Assembly (NCBI GenBank): GCA_902702965.1
Contig: CACRXP010001169.1
Coordinates: 62,914 to 126,913 of the forward strand
Direction of reading: 5' to 3'
From: Spirometra erinaceieuropaei
Taxonomy: Eukaryota; Platyhelminthes; Cestoda; Diphyllobothriidea; Diphyllobothriidae
DNA length: 64,000 nt
Position numbers and translations under genes: made by a program. Under the pieces are notes generated by a model. It searched no databases. It worked only from the letters and a program-made list of their open reading frames with translations, and was not told where the DNA came from. Shown piece after piece: positions 43,508-55,500 of this stretch. Numbering within the stretch: position 1 is the stretch's first letter; every line of letters begins with the position of its first letter.

Positions 43508-46500
43508 CTAAGGGGAGGGGGGGGAGGAAGCGGGGGTTTCAAAAGTCTTAAAAATGAAGATGGAAAAAATGTAAATGGAGTGATGACAACAGTTAAAAGC
43601 GCCAGACGTCCGTAGCGCAGGATAAGAAACTCAACTCAAAAAGGTGCTACGAGCCAGAGTAAAGAGGGCGACGGAAGTATCGAGAAGCAGACGAGGCACA
43701 GTCGGCACAAGGCCTCAATCACAAGACCGTACTTAACTAGCATACATACGCAAAAAATGAGGAGAATGATCAATGACCAACGTGTTCGTCCAAGCTTTCG
43801 GACAGATACGGGAGCCCATATGCATATATTATCATGAGAGTATCATTCACTAATCAGGTTGCGGGACATGCCTGTCCAGCTACGCCTTGGAGCTCGAGCT
43901 AGAGACCAGGCATGCAGTCATATTACTGCCAGTGATATGTATTTATCTGAATATATGTTTAGGAAGATGGAATTCTTTGGGAAACCGTAAACTTTATTGT
44001 GTAAACTTTCGAGACTGGTTACCCAGCTCATCTTCAGACAACGGGCGTGCAAAAACAGTTAACTTCTAGACCGAGTCTGACAAAGGATTCTATGATTGGT
44101 TAAAGTCATATTCTCGGCATTGGTTGATTCAGTTTGAATCTGTCCATAACGATTTTGTATGTGGCATCTAAATCGATATGCCGATTGATGCATGCCTCAT
44201 CTGAGTGCATGGCCTATAGGAATTCGTGGCCTTTCCATATTGGACAGGCGCCAACAATGCGAGTGTTTTCCCATGCCAATTTGTGCCCAGTGTCCAGTGT
44301 GGGCATGGCCACCAGAGATAGATGGTCGCGTCTTTTTACCGCTAAATGACGTTCATGTATACGGGTTGAGACAGATTCCCCGGTTTGGCCAAAATAGACG
44401 GCATCACAACTAGAACATGGGATTTTGTAGACAACACCTGCCTTCTAATTTCTGCAGTACGGCCTCTGCCAAGAAACCGGATATGGGTGAACCCATGGGA
44501 GCACCTTTTAATTGCCGGTAGCTACCGGCTGATGCTGACACCAGGCGCATTCGCTGACAGAGCTAAGCTGCCAGTATATGCGTGCACACACGACCTGAAC
44601 AACACAAGGTTTAGAAGACGAAAATGCGATCAATGGAACAAGAAATTTATTGGCCTGACGATTCGGATTCTCACTCGAACCATTCATCAGTAACCGTCTC
44701 AGATAAGGGTAGTAATGGCACAAGGAGTGCAGTATTTATTGCACGTGGCTGCCGTGGGACCATATGCGCACTGTAATTAACAGCTCTCGCAATCACCGCT
44801 GGGGTCGTAAATGATGCGGTGGTGGCTTGTCAGTCCGAGTCCGAGTCGGTAATGGTCGTGATTTCGTCATCCGTGTTGGATGCTAGTGTGACGATTGCTC
44901 GGCAAATTGGCTCACTGTCCCTGGGATAATTGCTCGTCCGCGCCCTCCCCACGTGACTGATTCTCCGCCCAGGGAAAATCTCAGCACGTAATACGGTGAC
45001 GGGAGGTTACTGCGCTTGTTGATGGATTGCGGGCCTGAGAACCATGACTCAAGCAGCTCGCGGTTCACGCGGTTGCAACCCCTTGCGAGGATTTCGGCCT
45101 CTTGAAACTTGAAGATGTGGCCGGGTCCCATCGAATGAAACGCCACCTGAGAGCTAGCGTCTCCCCGCCTCACTGCTGCTGCGCGCTTGCCAATTCGCGT
45201 CCGGAGTAATCTCCCAGTTTCTGCGACGTAGTTGCTTTGTCCTCAACTGCACCAGATCCGGCAAACCACTCCTGACGTTTCCTGCCGTGGCAGTGGGTCT
45301 TTCGGCCTCATGACTTGGCGCCTAATGTGTGCAACCCCATCTTCAAGTGGAGTGAGAAGACGACTGACGGCCTCCGAGACGTTCTTCACATACGTAAGAG
45401 GCCACCAAAATTTGGGACCGGGTGGGCTGCTCGGATCTCACATGCGTTCAAGTGTCACAGAGGTCACATGGAAAAAGACCAAAGAACACGCTTCTCACTG
45501 ATGTGAGACGTGCCGATTTCGTCCCTGTGGTGGGTTATGTGAGACGGATTCGTGTGAGGCGTATGTGCTGGTGTACTGCTAGCTTACGTCGCCGAGTTGC
45601 ATCGGTGGGAAGTGAACGGACCATTCCAAAGCTACTATTAAAATATAAGTAGACAGAATAGATAGCATTAACAGCACAGGGTTTTGGTTAGAAGATCAGA
45701 AATCGTACGGGCAGAAGACACTATTATACCCAAGCAAAAAAGGATGTAACAAATCAGACCAGTGCTACTTACCAATACCAAAGTGCTCATCCACCATTGA
45801 ATGCAAGTTGATGGAAGAATGTTGAAAGAGCTTTCCGAGAGTATCCCAGGCGGCATTAACATGAAAGTCAACCACATCGCTAAGGCCCAGCTGTTCCACC
45901 AGCTCCCGCAGTTTTTCCACCCGAACGGCGTCCGCATCATCGCGAGAACCACCAACTAGAATCAAACGGTAGGGGCAGTCGGGTGGTGGTCCTGTAGGCG
46001 AGAGGGTCTTGATAAACCTCGCGAAGGCGAGAATCTGCAGCTGCACAAAAAGACAGGTAGGGCACTTTAACTTCTCGAAAAAGCTCAGAAAAGCGACACA
46101 CAGACTTCAGTCCTGCTTTTTGACGATGCACTCACCGGCTCATGAGGTAACAAGAGTTGGAGACAGTATAAGATACGGGTGATTCACGCATACGAATCTG
46201 CAGGGCTTGTAGGACGCAATCGAAAATCAACAGCTCCCCTCTACATTAAGGATGGTTGCTCTTGGTGCGATAACGACTCGATAGCCAGCATTCAAGTTGC
46301 TACTCGCTGCGATTGCATCGCCCGTATTGGACGTTGGTGTGATGATTACTCGACCATCTGGTTCACGAACACTGGCGTTGTAAACAGTGTTTGCCTGCAC
46401 GTTCCCCGCGCTGCTAAGTACTCTGTCCGGGCTAAGTCTCAGCACCAAACATGGAAGGAGGTCATTGCACTTGTTAATGGACTGGGGACCAGTGAAGCAT

Positions 46501-49500
46501 TACTCACGAAGCTCGCGGCCCGCTAGAACTGAGGCCTTGTACCGTCGAATGAGCCACGACCTGGAAACCGCGTGCTCAAGTCCGGAGCAGTCTTCCTGTT
46601 TCTCCGACGTGGTCGTCTTGCTTTCGACTCCAGACGTTTCTCGCCATGCTACGGGGGGCTTTGCGGTGCCAATGGAAGCCACCGACATCACTTAAAGCAG
46701 AATAAGGCACACCGTGTCGGTACGTTGCTTTTCTGTCAGCATAGGATCGCAGGAGCCTTATCTGAGAGCATAGGACAGAGCCGAGCGAACACAGTCCGTC
46801 TGTAATCATGGCAGTCTAAGGATTGTCACTACTGGGAGATGTGAGCAGTCGATGGCGGTCCGCCCACGGTCGGCGTCGTAACTCACAAACTCCGATTTCG
46901 GTTCGAACAGTGGACGGCAAAATCGTGCAGCACAATCTCAAAATATTTCAGTGAGAGCAGAATGGCGGCCTTCAAAGGCTTATTTTTCTAGTCGCCTGCA
47001 AAATCTGCTCATGAAAAATTACTACGAATATAATATACCATTTTATCGATTGTCGATGCCCTTAAAAACCCCGACATATTTTACGGAAAGTATGCACGAA
47101 AACATCGTCTCTCAGAGGCCTTTAATAGTAAAGTATATCTTATCCAAAAAACCAATATAGTCCAGTTTTTCAAAGTTTTTTAATTCCCAAATAATTTAAA
47201 ACCCCACTTGCTGTTGCATGTAGGGTCGCGTAAATAAAACTTGTACATGTTCCACTTAGGAAACAACACGCATTCCTCTAGGCTGCTAAAAAGATACAAT
47301 CCAGGGCTCAGAACATTTTGCAATGGATATGGGCCACGTAGACTTGTAAGTGGATAGATACGATCCTATTTAAAAATCTTTCAAGGTTCTTAAAAATCTG
47401 ATAATTGCAAACGCTGCTAAAGACCGAAATCCGAAAACTTTGGAAACGTGATTTATTATAAAAGTGGTGCGATGAAAGATATGTTTGCGTCTATTTTCTA
47501 TAAAATATGCTTGGATGTATAAAGACGTCAGAAATCCATGGAAAAAATTACACTACTTAAGCAGTATTTGTCGAGCAAGATTTTAGAGGATGCGCATTAC
47601 AGAGCTGGCGTCCTACGTGACTGAAGTATCTTGGGATTATGGTGTAACATAGTACCGGTAGTGCAATTCCCTTGAAGTAGAGCCTTCTAACCGAAATCAC
47701 ATTTCTAAATTGCACTTATTACTTCATGAGTTACGTCGCATACTTTAGCATAAATCGGTAGTCAAACCAGAGGATTTTCAGTAGGTGGGTTAACCCATGA
47801 AATGTCAACCGAAATTCCAAAATGCGTCTTCGTTTGGAAAAGATTAATTAAGTGGAGTTGTAAAACTAATCAACGTGCAGCATAATTCTATAAGAATTTA
47901 GTTACCTCAGAATGCTGGCTTTCGAATAAACTTCCTCCCGGCTGCCTTCAAAAGCTATACTCTGCAAAAAAGACTACTTATCTAGCATACATTTTTCTCA
48001 TCGACTTTCGATGCTCTTAAAAATTCAATTATATTTCATGGAAAACATGCGTAAAATGTTCATTCTTTCGCCCATTCGGTATAAAATCAGGTCTTCCTCC
48101 AATTTTATACTCAAAGGAAGGGTATAATCCGGTTTTAAAAGAGCTTCTAATCGTGAGATTTTTTAAAGTCGTGAAATGCCCGTTCTTAAAAAAATATTGT
48201 GTCTCTGCATTTAGCAATGTGGTTTGTAAAATTAACAATATGGCTCAAATCAACTGCTAAATCTTATGAACGCCATACGGTCTCCTCTTAGTACCGTCAA
48301 AAAATGCATGCTTTTCTATACGCGGAAAATATATGGCTTATAGTTTGGACACCCTGAATGCAAGTGTAACGGCAGGTCGGATTCAAAGTTATTCGGAGAT
48401 TAGAAAAGTTTTTGAAAACCGAATAATACCCTTCCTTCGTGTATAAAATTGGAAGGAGATGTAATTTTTTACCGAATGAGTAAGAGAATGAATATTTTTA
48501 TATATGTTCTCCATGAAATATAATTGGATTTTTAAGAGCATTAAAAATTAATGAGAAAATGCATGCTACATAAGTAGTCTTTTTTGCCGAGTATAGATTT
48601 TGACGACAGCCGGGAAGGAGTTTATTCGAAAGCCAGCATCCTAAGGTAACTGAATTATTATATAATTATACTGCACGTCAATTAGTTTTCCAACCCTACT
48701 TAATTAATCTTTTCCAAACGAAGATGCGTTTCGGAACTTCAGTTGACATTTCACGAGTTAACCCACCTACTGCAGTGAGTTTCCCAACTTTTGAACCGGG
48801 TTAACATTTCAGGCACTTTTAAGCAGGTCGATCGAGGGCGGCCCGCTGATATGCTATCTAACGTGGGCTTCTATCCGAAGCTCCCTGGTGAAACAAATCG
48901 ATGCGTGCTACCCGCAGACCAGATCGAATCGAGAACTCCGCTCCTACCTTCTGATAATCGCTAATAGAAGTAGGCACGTGGCCTCGTGTTGCTTGAAAGT
49001 CGTCGACTCTAAGGCCTTCTAGCCCCGGGGTTGGACACGGTGTGGTTGAGAGGACATGCAAATGCATTGTAGGTTTGTTCCGCAAATTGCGTCTCGAATG
49101 CGGAACTCTACAGAAGGGTCGGCGTGTTACCCGAGGAAGTAGCGGTTGATCGCACATCATTACAGTGAGTGACCGATCTCATGAAATGTCGACCGAAATT
49201 CGGAAATGCCTTTTCGATTAGGAAGAATTACTTAGGTATCGCTACAATATTGATTATCAAACGACATAATCCTATAATGTTTCGGACTTGCCAGGATGTC
49301 GGCTTTTGAATGCATTTCCTTTTAACCTCCTACAGAAACCGCACTCGGTAAGAAATGACTACTTAAGAGGCATGCATTTTTGACATTGATTTCTGATTGT
49401 CTTATAAATTCAAATATATTTTATAGGAAACATGCATAAAAATATGCGTTCTTTTGCTCGTTCGGTAGAGAATCATGCTATCTTTACATTTTATACCTGA

Positions 49501-52500
49501 AGAAAGAGTGTATTAAGCTTTTGGAAAAGTTTCCAATTGTGAGATTTTTAAGACCGTGCAATGTCCATTCATACAGCATTGTACATGTCCGCTTGCCAAT
49601 GCTTCTCATGAAATGTAGAACATGGTCCGCATCCACTGCAATACTTTGTGAACTCTACATGGTATCTTTTTAAAGGCATAGAGGAATACGTGATTTTCCT
49701 TACGCCGAAAGCACGCACCTTGTAGACTGAAATCGCTAAAAGCTAATGCGACGACTGATCAGGCTCAAAATTATTCGGACATTGGGAAACTTTCTCAAAA
49801 CCTAAATACACCCTTTCTTCAGGTATAAAATGGAAAGATAACGTGATTCTCTACCGAACGAGCGAACGAAGGCATACTTGTATGCATGTTTTCTATAAAA
49901 TATATTTGAATTTATGAGACAATCAGAAATCAATGTCAAAAACGCATGCCTCTTAAGTAGTCATTTCTTACCGAGTGCGGTTTCTGTAGGAGGTTAAAAA
50001 GAAATGCATTCAAAAGCCGACATCCTGGCAAGTCCGAAACATTATAGGATTATGTCGTTTGATAATCAATATTGTAAAGATACCTAAGTAATTCTTCCTA
50101 ATCGAAAAGGCATTTTCGAATTTTGGTCGACATTTCATGAGATCCGTCACTCACTGTAATGATGTGCGATCAACCGCTACTTCCTCGGGTAACACGCCGG
50201 CCCTTCTGTAGAGTTCCGCATTCGAGACGCAATTTGCGGAACAAACCTACAATGCATTTGCATGTCCTCTCAACTACACCGTGTCCAACCCCAGGGCTAG
50301 AAGGCCTTAGAGTCGACGACTTTCAAGCAACACGAGGCCACGTGCCTACTACTTAAGTAGTCATTATTAACAGAGCGTGTTCCTTGTGTGCAGCCAGAAA
50401 GAAGTTCTTTCGAGAGCGGGTATTCTGAGGTAACTGAATTGTTATAGAAGTATACTGATTAGCTCTACAACCCTACTTGATGAATCTTTTCGAAACGAAA
50501 AGGCATTGCGGAATTCCGGTTGACATTTCATGAGTTAGCCCACCTACTGCATGTTGTTGAAAATCCTGGTCAAGGGGTGGTGGTACACCTAGGTGCGGGT
50601 GCCAGCCATATGCGGCCTCTGCTGTCTGCGGTTTTCTCGACTGAGCCTGGGGAGGAAAGAGTGTGCGGCAGACGTTGCGTATGTCCACAAGTCGCGGTCC
50701 CTGCTCTCACCCGCGGTGTGAAGCACACGGTGGACATCGTCGGCAACAGCCGGCCGAACTGTTGGGCCGGACGATAAAGATGCAAGCTGGCTTGTTTGCA
50801 AGACTAAGGGGGCAAAGGCGCAAAGCATTGAGCTTATAAATGCGGGTAACGATACAATGCAGAGCTGGTGTCGCCTGCATTTCCGTGGTGCGCCTTCCAG
50901 GTCACACTTTTTGCTGATGACAGAAACCTCCAGGCACCTCATATGGGTGGCACCGCTGATCGGCATGCCGGCGCAGCCATTGTGAGCGGCTAATTCGACA
51001 GCACTTTTGTACACGTTGCAGGCTATGGAGGACTGCACTTTTTCACGTTGGTGACACTTCTGCTAGCATCGACACAACAAAAAGCTCTGACTGGGACTTG
51101 AAGAAGAAGAAGAAGAGGAAGAAGACACGATCACTGGGACAAGAGCTTTATTAGTCTGACGTTTCGCATTCCTGCTCGAACCCATCATCAGAGATAAAAG
51201 CAGATACGGGTGGTTCATGCACATGCGGCTGCAGTATTTATAGGATGCCGTTGCCATGCTACCGCATACCTATTCACGGCTCCCGCCGACTTCATCAGGG
51301 ATCGTTGCACTTGGTGTGCTGACTGTTTGGAGGCCGACATACGCGTCGTTAATTGCCGCAATTTAATCACGGGCGTTGGATGTTGGTGTGATGATGGCTC
51401 GACTACCTGACCCACCGACCCTGGTGTTGGGAAAAGTGTTCACCTGTGCGCTCACCGCGTGGCTAATTACTCCGCCTGGGCGAAGTCTCAGCACCGAGTA
51501 TGGAAGGGGAAGATCATTGCACTTGTAAACCATGATTCAAGTAGCTCCCGGCTGACACGGTTGTCACCTCTAGCGAGAATTTCGGCCTCGTCAAATTTGA
51601 ATGTGTGGCCGGAACCCGTCGAATGAGCCGCAACTTGAGAGCTGGCGTCATTTCTCCGCACCGTTGCAGCGTGCTCGGCCATTCGCGTTCGGAGCTGTCT
51701 TCCGACTTCTCCGACGTAGTTGCTTTGTCCGCAACTGCACCAGATCCGATAAACGACTCCAGACGTTTCTTGCCGTAGCAGCGGGCCTTTTGGTTTCATT
51801 ACCTGACGGCTGATGGTTGCCTCCGGTCTGTGTGCAACTCCAACCCCAAGTGGTGCGAGTAGGCGGCCGACAGCTTCCGAAACGTTCTTGACATACGGAA
51901 GCTCTCGCCAAAATTTGGTGTTCGTGCGGTTAGGCCTTTCGTCCCTTTGCAGCAATAAACGACGCAAATGTTGGCAACCAAACAGTCATCACACCACGTG
52001 CAACAATCCCTGATGAGGGGGAGGGGACACGTGAATATTCATAGGTATGCGGTAGCATGGCGACTGCATCCTATAAATACTGCAGTCCCTTGTGCATGAA
52101 CCACCCGTATCTGCTTTTGTCTCTGATGATGGATTCGAGCAGGAATCCGAAACGACAGGCTAATAAAGCTCTTGTCCCAGTGATCGTGTCTCCTTCTTCA
52201 AGACTGCTTCCTGGGACTCGTCTCTTCGCTTCTATTGACAATAACCGGGATTGCTGGTTTTAGGACCGATCCTTAGCTCAGGAGCTGATCCCTTTTGCAC
52301 ATTGCATAAAAAAGCGTGCCGAGACCTCAGTGACACCCGATGCGACTCGACATAAGACCTTATGGACGCCCAGTTAACAGTCATATCAGAAGACCGTGTC
52401 AAGTTTTCCGTATCAGCTAATTCAGAAATTAGTGTCACAACAAGGGGTGGTTACGGCGTGGCCTGGCAGGAAATCGGACATATGGTAGTTCAAGACTCGG

Positions 52501-55500
52501 TCAAGCTGCAGCTCGTCAGACAACGATTTTGCGACGGGGGGTCAATTTCGTGGGGGATTCGGTGGAAAACAGGAATACCCATGTTGCGCTTAACGTGACA
52601 GCTGAAGGGAGTGAGATGTAACTTCGATACCAGGCAGAGGTATGTGAGTTTGGCGAAAGAGTAAAAGATAGCGCGCGTTTGTTAGACTTCTAACGAGTGA
52701 ATTTTAAAACAACTTCAAAGAGCAGGATTTATCGGTATCGGGAGACAGTTGCTGAGTCGTCGCAAAATTTTTGGCATCGCTACTCATGCACACTTTGAAC
52801 TTCTTTCAAGTGTGCTCGTGGAAGGCGGGTAAGATAAGAATTGTGGATGAGCCGGTAGTCAGTCGAACGTCATAACAGCACTTAATTCTTCTAGACTGAC
52901 TGAGTGAGACTCGCTGGTGAAAGGCGGCCTTACCTGTTAGCAAAGCTGTACAGGGCCCGCGTGAGTCTATAAATATTACCGCACATGCGTGTGGCACTCG
53001 TTGGACGGGGGCTTTCAAACAATATGACCACCGTTCGACCGAAATGTTTGAACAGGTCAGTGGTGCTTCAAGGGGAGGAGAAAGAAGACATGTGGCCCAT
53101 ACTGAGGCGTTCTTCTCCACGGTACTTTGACGTATGTCAACTGATAGAATTGTTCAGTCCTCCATCGGAATGGGGCTCGGAGTTTTAGGGACCATCCTTG
53201 GCGTGGAATTTACGAAACTCATGCTCATGTGAGACGCCAGCCTTCCTGATAGAAGCCCTGCTATGTGCGCAGTTAGAGAGCAGGTCGCACGCCAAGACAC
53301 TCCAGTCACCCGACGCGTCCAGGGGGGGGGCGGATAGCGGAACGGTCCTCACAGAAAGGCAAACTACGAAATAAACAGGCTTTTAGACCTGACAAATAAG
53401 CGGTTGCGGACTAACGGGCAACAGTGCTCCCCCCAAGCATGGATAGCCCAGTGTCTGGTACGCCACGTCGACAATGTGGCACGGCGACTGTGAAGTCCCA
53501 TTTGGAGAGTTGGTTGGTCTCACAATTGGTTGATAGCTGTCAACTTGAAGAAGTAAGTAGTTTTAAATACCTCGGGGCGAGGCTGCTGCCTAATGGACAG
53601 AGTAAGGACGCCGTTGTCTCCCCAATCGATGCTGCCCGCTGGGTTTTCTCAAGCCTTCGAAAATGCCTAAGGAACCGACGTGACCTCTCCATCGCCACTA
53701 AGATTCGCGTGTACCGTGCATCTGTCCGATCTGTCCTTCTCTACAGTTGTGAATGCTGGGCTTTGCGTGTGGATGACGAGGGGAAACTGGAGGTATTTGA
53801 CCACCACTGCTCGAGGACCATCCTTCGAGTGAAGTTCACCGACTTCATCTCAAATGAGACAGTCCGCGCTGGCTGCGACAGCATCGCAAGGATAACTCAG
53901 GCCATCCAAGAAAGACGACTGAGGTGGTTCGGGCATGTTCTTCGTCGTCCACCTCAGGAGCTCAGTGTTACTGCTCTCGATCCGGCACCGTTGCCCCATT
54001 GGAGGCGTCGAAGGGGGGGGGGGGGTCACTTCAAAACCTGGCTCTACACAGTTCGTCAAGACATGGAGGTGATTCTTGGACCTTCGGCATTTGGTCTCCG
54101 TCGTTGGCGAAGGGAATGAGTTGAGCTGTCCAGATCTGCTGCCGCGGATCGTCACGCGTGGAGAGGTACAGTTCGTGACATGATCGAGGCCGGCTAGATC
54201 AGACATGATCGTAGCCGTATCAAGTACAAGTCACAATTGGGTTCTTGATCGAAATAACTGGAGAAGGAAACCTCGAGCAGACGATTCGGGAGGCCGCTGG
54301 AGATCGCCGGCACTCGGAATTCACAAGAAACCTTGTGTAGAATATGTCCGACCATGGCATCACAGTCAGTGCTGCAGAGTCCGCGGGGATAAACGCCCTC
54401 CGCAGCCCTAGTCCAGAGGTGCGAGCTGAGCTACCCAATCAGGAGCGGACCCCTGATTGGATACTCGAATGCGCGAACGCTCCACGACCTTGTACCCAAA
54501 ATGAGATGGCGCGCAGTCTTCATAAATGCCACGTGGATGTGTGTTGCGTATTCGAAGCTTGATCATCGACCCGGGTTCTCGCGGTCGGCTTCCAGTTCAC
54601 CCTATAAGATAGTGGCCCATGCTACTCCTCCAAGAGACACAGTGTGACGATCGCTCTTTTGCGACAGTTGAATCATGCACTGCTTTCATGGTGACCAGTC
54701 GACCTGTGCGCGACTGAGTGCGCATTTTACCGACATTTCTGTTCTCTCAGTTTAGGCAACAACATCAGCCCAATCGCCGCAATAAACAATCCTTTTATCT
54801 GCGTCTCAAGAGCTAGTTGAAAGATTTCCCCGTTGTGATCTGTTGAGTGTCGCCGGGAACTGGAATGGTCGTCAAACAATTACTTTATTAACCCCTTTGG
54901 CTTCAGATCCTCATACGACAATAAGAGTATATTGAGCTTATCTGACCAACATCGGCTGCTAAATCGTCTCACGGAAGTTTACAAGCGATGTTTCGGTTAT
55001 CGGACCAGCACCGGCTGCCAGTCACCAACAAGGGCTTTCAGTATTGCCACAAATATCTTCTAAACTTACATTCAAATGATAGTTGCACGGTCAATTAAAC
55101 TGAACTAAGTTCTTAGCTCAATGGGTAACTGAGAGGGTTCTTGAATTCGCTCAGCGGCGCCAAGATGACTGATTCGTCTCAAAAAAATTTATATTTGTCT
55201 GTCCTGACCGATCGAGAGCTCATTCAACCAACTACAAGTGGATATTGAGCTTACCTGACCAACATCGGCTGTTAGCCACCAACAAGTGCTTCAGTATTGC
55301 TGTAAATATCTTCCAACCTTATATTCAAACGATAGTTCTATGGCCAATTGGATTGACTAAATTCCCGCAAGTGTAAAGATTCGTGAGGACAGATCGGTGC
55401 GAGGTGCCGAAACCGGCAGCACCTAAAAGGTTTCCCCAATAGCACATAAAGTGCCGCCCCACAAATAGTCTTGATGGCGTGAAATCACGGCAGTTTACAA

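Noticed and set aside
48858..50356. Two mirror-image frames (48858-49160 minus, 50159-50356 plus) with the same protein start
   Set aside because: They arise from the outer palindrome arms. Each continues into unrelated sequence, and no motif supports a gene.
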